From CAZOSF01 sp964582415 (GTDB lineage: Bacteria; Bacteroidota; Bacteroidia; Flavobacteriales; Flavobacteriaceae), in contig CAZOSF010000016.1 in NCBI GenBank assembly GCA_964582415.1, forward strand, positions 1 through 35,766: 35,766 nucleotides of DNA, read 5' to 3'. Positions 1-7,243 of this stretch are shown piece after piece. How positions within the stretch are numbered: the first letter of the stretch is position 1; every line of letters starts with the position of its first letter. The position numbers and the translations under genes were made by a program. Under the pieces are notes generated by a model. It made no database searches, had not been told where the DNA came from, and saw nothing but the letters and a program-made list of their open reading frames with translations.

Positions 1-825
1 ATCCATGCTGATGTGAGTTTGGTGAACACCTCGAACGAACTGGATGTGGAGGGTTTTAAAAAATGGCGACCTGAATTTCAAAATGCTGAATTTATCATGG
101 AATCGGATGGCACTTTCAAAGTAGCCCGTGAAGTGGAAAAGATGTCCAAGTCGAAATACAATGTGGTCAACCCAGACGATATCTGTTCCCAATATGGTGC
201 CGATACACTACGGATGTATGAGATGTTCCTCGGGCCTTTGGAGCAAGCCAAGCCTTGGAGTACGGCTGGGATTACGGGAGTCCATAGTTTCTTGAAAAAA
301 CTATGGAAGTTGTACCATGGTGTGGACGGAGAAACTTTTACCGTTAGTAACGAACTGGCTTCCAAGGACAGTTTGAAAACCCTGCACAAGACAATCAAAA
401 AAGTAGAAGAGGATATAGAGAACTTCAGCTTTAACACCTCGGTTTCCACTTTTATGATTGCCGTAAACGAGCTTACTGCTCAGAAATGCAATAGCCGTGA
501 AGTACTGGAGCCATTGGCTATCCTGATTTCACCCTATGCCCCCCACATTGCTGAAGAACTTTGGCAGTTGTTGGGCCACAAAGGAAGTGTTTCCCAAGTA
601 CCCTTTCCGAAATTCGAGGAGCAGTACCTTGTTGAAAGCTCCAAGGAATATCCGATTTCCTTTAATGGCAAGATGCGATTCAAACTGGAATTGCCGATGG
701 ACATGAGTGCGGAAGAGATTGAAAAGGCAGTGCTGGCTCACGAGAAAACCCAAGCCCAATTGGAAGGAAGAACCCCAAAGAAAGTTATTGTGGTACCTGG
801 CAAGATCGTCAATATAGTGGGCTAG
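1..825 (+). CDS. leuS: Leucyl-tRNA synthetase, C-terminal part (5' end outside window)
   Basis: This class I aminoacyl-tRNA synthetase charges tRNA-Leu with leucine in the cytoplasm. The frame is open from base 1, so the gene starts before the window; about 274 codons are present of a protein that is usually about 900 residues in this group. The KMSKS signature (EKMSKSKYNVVNPDD, about bases 139-182) is present and binds ATP during activation. It is followed by the helical anticodon-binding domain (LAILISPYAPHIAEELW) and the small C-terminal domain ending in VPGKIVNIVG. The HIGH motif and editing domain must lie upstream. The next gene is on the same strand, 80 bases downstream. I see no convincing terminator between them. 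Identification is firm; only the 5' part is unseen. Confidence 0.97.
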   Translation: MHADVSLVNTSNELDVEGFKKWRPEFQNAEFIMESDGTFKVAREVEKMSKSKYNVVNPDDICSQYGADTLRMYEMFLGPLEQAKPWSTAGITGVHSFLKKLWKLYHGVDGETFTVSNELASKDSLKTLHKTIKKVEEDIENFSFNTSVSTFMIAVNELTAQKCNSREVLEPLAILISPYAPHIAEELWQLLGHKGSVSQVPFPKFEEQYLVESSKEYPISFNGKMRFKLELPMDMSAEEIEKAVLAHEKTQAQLEGRTPKKVIVVPGKIVNIVG

Positions 826-905
826 GATTGTCGAAATGGCAGTGCGAAATTTTAGGCAGCATTTTTGCTATATTTAATTCGTTCAATTTTAAACACTAAA
901 AAACC

Positions 906-1595
906 ATGATGTCATATTATTTATTGGCAGGAGTTCTTTTTCTGGTGAGTATGTTCGTTAGTAACCGGCTGAAAAGCAAGTTCGAGAAATACTCCAAGGT
1001 ACATTTGCAAAATGGAATGAGCGGAAGAGAAATCGCCGAAAAGATGTTGGCCGACAATGGCATCCACGATGTAAAGGTAATCTCAACACCTGGAATGCTT
1101 ACAGATCATTACAACCCTGCAAATAAAACCGTAAATTTAAGCGAGGGTGTCTATCATCAACGCAACGCTGCTGCTGCTGCCGTGGCTGCTCACGAATGCG
1201 GACACGCCGTACAACATGCTACTGCCTATAGCTGGTTGCAGATGCGTTCTGCGATTGTTCCCGCAGTGGGCGTGGCGAGCAAGCTTTCTAATTTTGTAAT
1301 CATGGCTGGGATTGTTTTGGCGGCTTCTGGATGGGCATTGGGATCGATGTTATTCCTGATTGGAATCATCCTTTTTGCCATGACAACCTTATTCGCCTTC
1401 ATCACATTACCCGTAGAATTTGATGCTAGCAAAAGGGCAATCGTTTGGCTGCAAAAGGAGAATATGGTCACCCAAGCCGAGTTGAATGGCGCTCAAGATG
1501 CCCTAAAGTGGGCAGCACGTACTTACGTGGTAGCGGCAATTGGTTCACTGGCAACCTTGCTGTACTTTGTTATGATGTATATGGGAAGACGTTAA
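906..1595 (+). CDS. Zinc metallopeptidase, YugP-like (Zn_peptidase_2 family)
   Basis: This is a membrane-bound zinc peptidase of the YugP family, 229 residues, close to the family's usual 225-235. Residue 1 begins a hydrophobic N-terminal anchor (YLLAGVLFLVSMFV). The zinc signature HECGH is at residues 96-100, inside an alanine-rich helix. Two further membrane segments follow at about 120-165 and one near the C-terminus. The physiological substrate of this family is not established. ATG codons at 906 and 909 are adjacent and either could be the start. A -7-like TATATTTA (869-876) lies upstream and matches five of the six fixed TAnnTTTG positions. The gene ends just before a bidirectional terminator shared with the convergent gene. 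The family call is strong; the cellular role is unknown. Confidence 0.9.
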   Translation: MMSYYLLAGVLFLVSMFVSNRLKSKFEKYSKVHLQNGMSGREIAEKMLADNGIHDVKVISTPGMLTDHYNPANKTVNLSEGVYHQRNAAAAAVAAHECGHAVQHATAYSWLQMRSAIVPAVGVASKLSNFVIMAGIVLAASGWALGSMLFLIGIILFAMTTLFAFITLPVEFDASKRAIVWLQKENMVTQAELNGAQDALKWAARTYVVAAIGSLATLLYFVMMYMGRR

Positions 1596-1616
1596 GTCGA
1601 TTACCCAAAGAAATAC

Positions 1617-1645
1617 AAAACCGTCCCTCTTGGGGCGGTTTTTTT
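1617..1645. terminator. Bidirectional intrinsic terminator between convergent genes
   Basis: An 11-bp stem (AAAACCGTCCC / GGGGCGGTTTT, one T-G pair) closes a TCTT loop and is followed by a T run on the plus strand. On the minus strand it is followed by TTTTGTATTT. It can end both the zinc peptidase gene and the convergent dehydrogenase gene. The dehydrogenase stop codon (1644-1646) overlaps the T tract. Confidence 0.85.
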
Positions 1646-3014
1646 ATCCACCTACATTATTAGGGTTGTACCCCATGTAATCGGTAAAATACTCCTTGAA
1701 TTGAACGCCATAGGTTTCCAGTTCCTTTAGAATGGGAACATACACCTCTTTCGAAATGGGTATCTGAACCCCTGGGGTTGTAATATCTCCATTTAGGATG
1801 CGCAAGGCAGCCATCGCTACCGGAAGCCCCACGGTTTTAGCCATAGCGGTGTGGGATTGGTCTTCCCCGATAATCACCATATTGCTGTCGATTTGTTTTT
1901 TCTTTCCGTTCAATTCATACCCAAATTTATGGTACATCACAATCATGTCTTTATCTTCTGGACACAGACACCATTTGTCGGTTAGAATTTTTTGAAGGGC
2001 TTGAGCAGGAGTAGCATCCTTGATACCAATTTTTTTATTGGCATTGAACAAATCCAATTCTTCCAATTTATCCCACATCAAGTCATCTTGATCTATTTTC
2101 AGATTGTGACGCAGTTTTAATTCTACCGAATCTGTTGGAGAATAGGGCAGGTATAAGTTTACGAATTCGCGGTACGAGAGATTTTCGGAATTGGGAATGG
2201 TGTAACTGTCATCTGTCATGCCCAGCTGCACAAAAATATTCCAAGCTTTACTGAAACCAACACGCCGCATTGTACCGCGATATAAAGTGAGAATATCTTG
2301 AAGGCCATAGACTTCGCGATATTTTAGGGAATTTCTGTTTGCGTAGGCCTCAAAGCGGCCGTGCCCTTCAATTTCCAAAAATTCGGTGCGACGGAAGAGT
2401 CGGTGGTATGGAATATACTTATAGGTGCCTTCTTGAATGAACTCTGCGGCACCCCCTTGTCCAGCAATAACCACGTTTCTTGGATTCCAGGTAAATTTAT
2501 AATTCCACAGGTTGTCATCGCTTTCTGGGGCAACAAGTCCACCGGTAAAGGATTCAAACAACAACATTTTTCCGCCGTTATCTCGAATACGGTCGATTAC
2601 TTGCATGGCACTCATGTGGTCGATGCCTGGATCTACCCCAATTTCATTCATGAAGACAAGGCCTTTTTCTTTCGCTTCGGAATCCAGTTCTTGCATTTCC
2701 TTGCTTACATAGGAAGCGGTTACCAAGTGTTTGCCAAATCGCAGGCAATCTTTGGCTGCTTCCATATGGAAACGAGCGGGAAGCATCGAAATCACCAAGT
2801 CTTGTTCTTGAATAATTGCAGCACGCTGTACAGCATCAAAAACATCGAAATAGATGCCTTTCATGTTCGGATGCCCTTGGGTCCATTTCTTTGCGCTTTC
2901 TTCGGAAATGTCGCCAATAGTGACGAACAAATTCTCGGAAGTCGATTTTTCTTTTAAGTACTCGATTAAGTAAGTGGCCGAACGTCCGGCCCCGATGATA
3001 AGGATGTGACGCAT
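1644..3014 (-). CDS. Saccharopine dehydrogenase family protein
   Basis: This is a 456-residue NAD(P)-dependent oxidoreductase of the saccharopine dehydrogenase/Lys9-like family. The N-terminus is a Rossmann fold with the dinucleotide-binding motif GAGRSATYLIEYL at residues 8-20. The central region carries the family-typical segments NEIGVDPGIDHM and SFTGGLVAPESDDNLWNYKF. Family members interconvert saccharopine with 2-aminoadipate semialdehyde and glutamate, or act on related substrates in lysine metabolism. The exact substrate here cannot be read from sequence. The ATG at 3014 fits the start of the Rossmann strand. A near-consensus minus-strand -7 element (TACTTTCG, 3056-3063) lies 42 bases upstream, overlapping the leader of the divergent gene. 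Many relatives are annotated only at family level, so no gene symbol is assigned. Confidence 0.85.
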   Translation of the reverse strand: MRHILIIGAGRSATYLIEYLKEKSTSENLFVTIGDISEESAKKWTQGHPNMKGIYFDVFDAVQRAAIIQEQDLVISMLPARFHMEAAKDCLRFGKHLVTASYVSKEMQELDSEAKEKGLVFMNEIGVDPGIDHMSAMQVIDRIRDNGGKMLLFESFTGGLVAPESDDNLWNYKFTWNPRNVVIAGQGGAAEFIQEGTYKYIPYHRLFRRTEFLEIEGHGRFEAYANRNSLKYREVYGLQDILTLYRGTMRRVGFSKAWNIFVQLGMTDDSYTIPNSENLSYREFVNLYLPYSPTDSVELKLRHNLKIDQDDLMWDKLEELDLFNANKKIGIKDATPAQALQKILTDKWCLCPEDKDMIVMYHKFGYELNGKKKQIDSNMVIIGEDQSHTAMAKTVGLPVAMAALRILNGDITTPGVQIPISKEVYVPILKELETYGVQFKEYFTDYMGYNPNNVGG

Positions 3015-3028
3015 GCAGTGAATTTTCG

Positions 3029-3036
3029 TATTTTTG
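3029..3036 (+). promoter_or_regulatory. -7 element (TATTTTTG) for the DUF423 gene
   Basis: TATTTTTG matches the Bacteroidota sigma-factor -7 consensus TAnnTTTG at every fixed position. It lies 48 bases upstream of the ATG at 3084, and downstream of an alternative GTG at 3006, which argues for the ATG as the real start. No clear -33 TTG was found. Confidence 0.5.
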
Positions 3037-3083
3037 AATGCCTAATTTCCACTGACGAAAGTACTAAATTGGATTCGGAACCT

Positions 3084-3482
3084 ATGAACAAAATCAACAA
3101 AAAAATACTGTTTATTGCTAGCTTGCTCGGTGCCATTACAATAGCCATTGGAGCTTTTGGGGCACACGGATTAAAATCGATTGTTAACGAGGAAGCAGTA
3201 CGTACTTTCGAGACTGGGGTACGTTACCAAATGTACCATACCTTGGCTTTATTGGCCCTGGCTTTTGCGCGGCAGTTGTCACCTCAAGTATTGGTAGGTG
3301 TCTTTCGGTTCTTTGTAGGGGGAATCTTATTGTTCTCTGGATCGATTTATTTGCTGACATTTAAAGAAGTTTTACCTTTTTCGATTCGTTTTTTAGGCCC
3401 GATAACTCCACTCGGAGGCCTTTTGTTTATTGGAGGCTGGGTATATTTAGCCTATGCAGTTTCTCGTCAGAAGGAGGGATAA
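3084..3482 (+). CDS. DUF423 family membrane protein
   Basis: This is a small integral membrane protein of 132 residues, typical for DUF423 (YgdD/YwdK-like) proteins. The N-terminus begins MNKINKKILFIASLLGAITI and leads into the family hallmark GAFGAHGL. Four hydrophobic segments can be seen, with a conserved-looking glycine-rich stretch before the last one (GPITPLGGLLFIGGW). Function is unknown for the family. The frame is open from a GTG at 3006, but a -7 promoter element at 3029-3036 and the family's usual N-terminus both favour the ATG at 3084. It is divergent from the saccharopine-dehydrogenase-like gene and 69 bases upstream of pckA, which has its own -7 element. Confidence 0.88.
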   Translation: MNKINKKILFIASLLGAITIAIGAFGAHGLKSIVNEEAVRTFETGVRYQMYHTLALLALAFARQLSPQVLVGVFRFFVGGILLFSGSIYLLTFKEVLPFSIRFLGPITPLGGLLFIGGWVYLAYAVSRQKEG

Positions 3483-3521
3483 ATTTATAATTTTAAGAGG
3501 AGATTCCAGTTTAGTTTTTTT

Positions 3522-3529
3522 AATTTTGC
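3522..3529 (+). promoter_or_regulatory. -7 element (TAATTTTG) for pckA
   Basis: TAATTTTG is a full match to TAnnTTTG, 22 bases before the pckA start codon. The predicted transcript leader is only about 15-20 bases. No obvious -33 TTG at the expected distance. Confidence 0.5.
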
Positions 3530-3551
3530 AGCATACAACAAACCCAATGTT

Positions 3552-4865
3552 ATGGTAGACAAAGGTCAAGTTTCGAAAACGATTTCGTTATCTCCCTACG
3601 GCATAGAAAATGCCAATGTGAATTACCAACTATCTCCCGATGAATTACATGAAGAAACCCTGCGCTTAGGTCAGGGTAAGGAGGCTAATACAGGAGCGCT
3701 TGCTGTTGATACAGGTGAGTTCACCGGACGGTCACCAAAGGATCGGTTCATCGTAAAGGACGATATCACTGAGCATAAGATTTGGTGGGGTAATATCAAC
3801 ATTCCTTTTGATTCGGATAAATTTGATGCTTTATATGATAAAGTTGCCGATTATTTATCTGGGAAGAATATTTACGTGCGGGACAGTTATGCTTGTGCCG
3901 ATCCGAATTATCGGTTGAATATTCGTGTTATTAATGAATATCCCTGGAGCAATCTTTTTGCTTACAATATGTTCTTGCGTCCCGAGGAAGATGAATTGGC
4001 ACAATTTGAACCCAACTGGCTAGTATTGAATGCACCGGGCTTTATGGCCGATCCAGAAGTGGACGGCACTCGGCAACACAATTTTGCCATTCTAAACTTT
4101 ACCAAAAAGATAGCCTTGATTGGCGGAACTGGATATACCGGTGAAATTAAAAAAGGAATTTTCAGTGCCTTGAATTTTATTTTACCAGTTTATGAAAATA
4201 CATTGCCCATGCACTGTTCTGCGAATGTAGGCGAGGATGGAGATACGGCCATATTTTTTGGTTTATCGGGAACGGGTAAAACTACCTTGTCTGCGGACCC
4301 AGACCGAAAGCTCATCGGAGATGACGAACATGGTTGGACGGCCGAAAATACTGTTTTCAATTTTGAAGGAGGGTGCTACGCTAAAGTGATCAATCTTTCG
4401 GAAGAAAATGAGCCTGACATTTATCGCGCCATTAAAAAAGGAGCGATTTTAGAAAACGTTATTATGGATGAAAATGGAGAAGTTGATTACACGGATGTTT
4501 CCATTACACAAAACACCCGAGTTAGCTATCCCATTTATCACATCGACAATATTCAGGTGCCTTCCATTGGAAGAAATCCTAAAAATATCTTTTTCCTAAC
4601 GGCCGATGCCTTTGGNNNNNNNNNNNNNNNNNNNNNNNNNNNNNNNNNNNNNNNNNNNNNNNNNNNNNNNNNNNNNNNNNNNNNNNNNNNNNNNNNNNNN
4701 NNNNNNNNNNNNNNNACAGATGTTTTAAGTCCGCGACAAACATGGAACAACGACGAGAAATATTATAATACTGCCTATAAATTGGCCAACTCATTTAAGG
4801 AGAATTTCAAAAAGTTTGAGAACTATGCCAATGAGGAAATCCTAAAAGGAGGTCCTTTGGTATAG
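3552..4865 (+). CDS. pckA: ATP-dependent phosphoenolpyruvate carboxykinase (interrupted by assembly gap)
   Basis: PckA converts oxaloacetate and ATP to phosphoenolpyruvate, CO2 and ADP, the entry step of gluconeogenesis, in the cytoplasm. Visible motifs include TGRSPKDRFIV (about 58-68), the oxaloacetate-binding region, the IGGTGYTGEIKKG segment (190-202), the kinase P-loop GLSGTGKTT (237-245) and the metal-site loop LIGDDEHGW. A run of 100 N (4616-4715) follows DAFG. The C-terminus resumes at TDVLSPRQTW. ATP-type enzymes are about 535 residues and this frame gives 437 including the gap. From the family alignment I remember, about 130 residues should lie where 34 unknown codons are drawn, so the gap is really near 390 bases. 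The frame across the gap is preserved by chance. A terminator at 4889-4918 follows. Confidence 0.96.
   Translation: MVDKGQVSKTISLSPYGIENANVNYQLSPDELHEETLRLGQGKEANTGALAVDTGEFTGRSPKDRFIVKDDITEHKIWWGNINIPFDSDKFDALYDKVADYLSGKNIYVRDSYACADPNYRLNIRVINEYPWSNLFAYNMFLRPEEDELAQFEPNWLVLNAPGFMADPEVDGTRQHNFAILNFTKKIALIGGTGYTGEIKKGIFSALNFILPVYENTLPMHCSANVGEDGDTAIFFGLSGTGKTTLSADPDRKLIGDDEHGWTAENTVFNFEGGCYAKVINLSEENEPDIYRAIKKGAILENVIMDENGEVDYTDVSITQNTRVSYPIYHIDNIQVPSIGRNPKNIFFLTADAFXXXXXXXXXXXXXXXXXXXXXXXXXXXXXXXXXXTDVLSPRQTWNNDEKYYNTAYKLANSFKENFKKFENYANEEILKGGPLV
4616..4715. other. Assembly gap (100 N placeholder) in pckA
   Basis: Exactly 100 N. The flanking pckA segments imply that more sequence is missing than drawn, roughly 390 bases judged from normal enzyme length. 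Coordinates downstream are therefore not physical distances. Confidence 0.95.
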
Positions 4866-4888
4866 TAGATTTTAATATTCGATGAAAG

Positions 4889-4918
4889 AAAAAGGCTATC
4901 CATCGGATAGCCTTTTTT
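4889..4918. terminator. Bidirectional intrinsic terminator between pckA and hemD
   Basis: AAAGGCTATCC / GGATAGCCTTT forms a stem of at least 11 bp with an ATC loop. TTTTTT follows on the plus strand and TTTTTCTTTC on the minus strand. It lies between the convergent ends of pckA and hemD and can serve both. Confidence 0.88.
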
Positions 4919-4938
4919 GTTTTACGGTTGAGAAGGAA

Positions 4939-5688
4939 CTACTTCTTGTGATTCACTTCTTTGATATATTTTTCCAAAGCCATGGTCATGGATGGCGTCT
5001 CGGGTGTTGGCGCCTTGATGTCCACTCGCAATCCTCTATCGGTGGCCGCTTTGATGGTTGTGTTCCCAAATACTGCGATACGGGTGTCATTTTGTTCGAA
5101 ATCTGGAAAGTTTTCAAATAGCGATTGAATTCCGCTTGGACTGAAGAACACCAAAATGTCATAATAAACATCCCGTAGGTCAGAAAGATCGCTTACCACT
5201 GTTTTGTAGAATGTGGCCTGTTTCCAAGTCACGCCCAATTCATTGAGCACCTCTGGAACCTCTGGTTTCAGTTTGTCGGAAGAAGGCAACAAAAAGGACT
5301 CGCTTTTGTATTTTTTGATTAGGGGTGCCAATTCGGCAAAAGTTCGTTTCCCCACATAGATTTTACGCTTTCTATATACCACGTACTTTTGAAGGTAGTA
5401 CGCTACTGCCTCACTCTGGCAAAAATACTTCATGGTATCTGGCACCTTGAAACGCAATTCTTCCGCGATTCTGAAGAAATGATCCACCGAATTTCTACTG
5501 GTAAGAATAATAGCGGTGCATTGAGTAAGGTCAACTTTCTGGGTGCGCACTTCTTTGCCAGAGACTCCTTCTACGTGAATAAAAGGGCGAAAATCAATTT
5601 TTACCTTTTGCTTTTCAATCAAATCAAAATAGGGGGAGTTCTCGACTTTCGGTTCTGGCTGAGACACCAAAATAGTTTTCACCTTCAT
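4939..5688 (-). CDS. hemD: Uroporphyrinogen-III synthase
   Basis: HemD closes and inverts ring D of hydroxymethylbilane to give uroporphyrinogen III in haem biosynthesis. The protein has about 249 residues, the usual length. It shows the two-domain HemD layout: the start MKVKTILVSQPEPKVENS, a first domain with ILTSRNSVDHFF, and a second with LLPSSD and VFFSPSGIQSLFENF. Sequence conservation in HemD is low, and these patches match the flavobacterial form. A second in-frame ATG lies two codons upstream (5694); I prefer 5688 because relatives begin MKVKTILVSQPEP. The DUF4271 gene ends 19 bases upstream on the same strand, so the two are probably co-transcribed, as they commonly are in flavobacteria. 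Confidence 0.9.
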   Translation of the reverse strand: MKVKTILVSQPEPKVENSPYFDLIEKQKVKIDFRPFIHVEGVSGKEVRTQKVDLTQCTAIILTSRNSVDHFFRIAEELRFKVPDTMKYFCQSEAVAYYLQKYVVYRKRKIYVGKRTFAELAPLIKKYKSESFLLPSSDKLKPEVPEVLNELGVTWKQATFYKTVVSDLSDLRDVYYDILVFFSPSGIQSLFENFPDFEQNDTRIAVFGNTTIKAATDRGLRVDIKAPTPETPSMTMALEKYIKEVNHKK

Positions 5689-5707
5689 AAGCATCTTTTT
5701 TCGGGCC

Positions 5708-6358
5708 CTAGCTTATCAGTTTATAGACGATAATATAGGGTGCGATTTCAAGTGCGCAAAGATACAAAATAAAATAGAAGATATTTTTAAAAATGAGTTG
5801 ATAGTTTCTTTTGATACTAGAAACCAGCGAAATGAGATGCAGGAGGATGATTCCTGCGACACATCCATATAAAAGTTGCGTCCCTGGTTCGATCGTGTAA
5901 ATTAAAAACATGTTCAAAACCAGAAGAAACAGGGCAATGAAATTGGAGTAGTTTAATTTTTCGAAGAGATACCTGTGGGCAATCTGTTCTATCATAAAAA
6001 CATGGGCCACCAATTTTTCAAAATAGAATTTAAAGAAGACAAAGGCGCCGAAACCAGTAAAAACCTGTAAATAAAGCCAGTTTTGATTTTTTAGTTCTGG
6101 CTTGAAGTGAAGGATAAACAAGTATATAAAGGTTGCATACGCCACCCATTGAACGATAAACAGTAGGATGTGAAATGGATGACCGATCTCGTAGTTTTTA
6201 CCTTCTAGAGCAAAATACTTGTCGTTTATGGGAAGGGCGACAAATTCAATAAATCGTTTTGGATATAGGAACCTACTAAGCGTTAAAAGAACAAATACCC
6301 CAACAAACAATAGGGTAAATCCGAGGGTGCTTTCGGCAATTCTAGGTTCCAATTCCAT
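5708..6358 (-). CDS. DUF4271 membrane protein
   Basis: This is a 216-residue integral membrane protein of the DUF4271 family. About six hydrophobic helices can be seen, including TLGFTLLFVGVFVLLTLSRF (about 10-29), FIYLFILHF, FIALFLLVLNMFLIY and a C-terminal IFYFILYLCALEIAPYIIVYKLI. No enzymatic motif is visible and the family's function is unknown. The gene sits immediately upstream of hemD on the same strand, a neighbourhood I recall as frequent in Flavobacteriaceae, which hints at a role near envelope or haem metabolism without proving it. The start at 6358 begins MELEPRIAESTLGF. The 153-base divergent region to the glycosyltransferase gene shows no clear minus-strand -7 element. Confidence 0.82.
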   Translation of the reverse strand: MELEPRIAESTLGFTLLFVGVFVLLTLSRFLYPKRFIEFVALPINDKYFALEGKNYEIGHPFHILLFIVQWVAYATFIYLFILHFKPELKNQNWLYLQVFTGFGAFVFFKFYFEKLVAHVFMIEQIAHRYLFEKLNYSNFIALFLLVLNMFLIYTIEPGTQLLYGCVAGIILLHLISLVSSIKRNYQLIFKNIFYFILYLCALEIAPYIIVYKLIS

Positions 6359-6489
6359 AGGCGACTTAAAAATACATCAAAATTTTGTCCCTCAGTGGTA
6401 TGAGTATGGCGAATTTTCAAGTCCTTCACAACTATTGCTAAAATCTATTTAAGGTATGATTCTTAATGGAAGGATCCACAAAAAAGAGG

Positions 6490-6497
6490 TACATTTG
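6490..6497 (+). promoter_or_regulatory. -7 element (TACATTTG) for the glycosyltransferase operon
   Basis: TACATTTG matches TAnnTTTG fully. It is only 14 bases before the ATG at 6512, so the transcript would have a very short leader. It probably drives the glycosyltransferase, dihydroorotase and lipoprotein genes, which overlap one another. Confidence 0.5.
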
Positions 6498-6511
6498 CGG
6501 AAAATGGGAGC

Positions 6512-7243
6512 ATGGCTGGAGCCTTGGTTGTCATACCTACCTACAATGAAATCGATAACATTGAACGACTGCTAAGAGTGGTATTTTCATTGCAGCGTAA
6601 CTTTGATGTATTGGTGGTAGACGATAATTCCCCCGACCTAACAGCTTTAAAAGTTGAAGAATTGATGGAAATTTTTCCCAATCGTCTATTTTTAATCAAA
6701 AGAGCAGGAAAATTAGGATTGGGAACGGCCTATATTGAAGGATTTAAATGGGCTTTGGAGAAGGGATATACCTATATTTTCGAAATGGATGCCGATTTTT
6801 CCCATAACCCAAACGACTTAATCCGGCTCTATAATGCTTGTGACAAGGAAGGAAATGATATGTCTATTGGTTCCCGTTACAAAACCGGAGTAAATGTGGT
6901 GAACTGGCCAATGAGTCGTGTCTTGCTTTCATGGTTGGCTTCAAAATATGTGCGTCTCATTACGGGGATGAATATCTATGATACCACAGCAGGATTCGTT
7001 TGTTACCATAGAAAAGTATTGGAACGCATCCATCTTGATAAAATTCGATTTGTTGGCTATGCCTTTCAAATTGAGATGAAATTTAAAGCGTATTTAAGTA
7101 AATTTAAGATCGTGGAAGTCCCAGTTGTTTTTACCGATAGAACCCGTGGGGAATCCAAGATGAGTACAGGGATTATTTCGGAAGCAGTGTTTGGAGTAAT
7201 CTCTATGAAAGTGAGAAGTCTTTTCAAAAGATATGAAATATGA
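6512..7243 (+). CDS. Polyprenol-phosphate mannosyltransferase-like glycosyltransferase (GT2)
   Basis: This 243-residue GT2 enzyme resembles dolichol/polyprenol-phosphate mannose synthases, which load a sugar from a nucleotide donor onto a lipid phosphate at the inner membrane. It has the GT-A start VVIPTYNEIDNI (about 6-17), the nucleotide-binding VVDDNSPD (35-42), the metal-binding DADFSHN (93-99) and the family-typical GSRY, TTAGFVCY and FTDRTRGESKMS. There are no C-terminal membrane helices, so it is the soluble or peripheral type. In relatives I remember glycine following DDNSPD; here it is leucine (residue 43). The stop overlaps the dihydroorotase start by four bases (ATGA), indicating translational coupling. 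The lipid and sugar substrates are inferred from the family. Confidence 0.88.
   Translation: MAGALVVIPTYNEIDNIERLLRVVFSLQRNFDVLVVDDNSPDLTALKVEELMEIFPNRLFLIKRAGKLGLGTAYIEGFKWALEKGYTYIFEMDADFSHNPNDLIRLYNACDKEGNDMSIGSRYKTGVNVVNWPMSRVLLSWLASKYVRLITGMNIYDTTAGFVCYHRKVLERIHLDKIRFVGYAFQIEMKFKAYLSKFKIVEVPVVFTDRTRGESKMSTGIISEAVFGVISMKVRSLFKRYEI

Noticed and set aside
1165..1200. Run of GCT repeats in the zinc peptidase gene
   Set aside because: It encodes the alanine-rich helix before HECGH, which is normal for the family; it is not a phase-variable repeat of note.
2361..2957. 198-codon open frame on the plus strand
   Set aside because: Lies wholly antisense to the saccharopine-dehydrogenase-family gene, resembles no known family and has a composition expected of a complementary frame.
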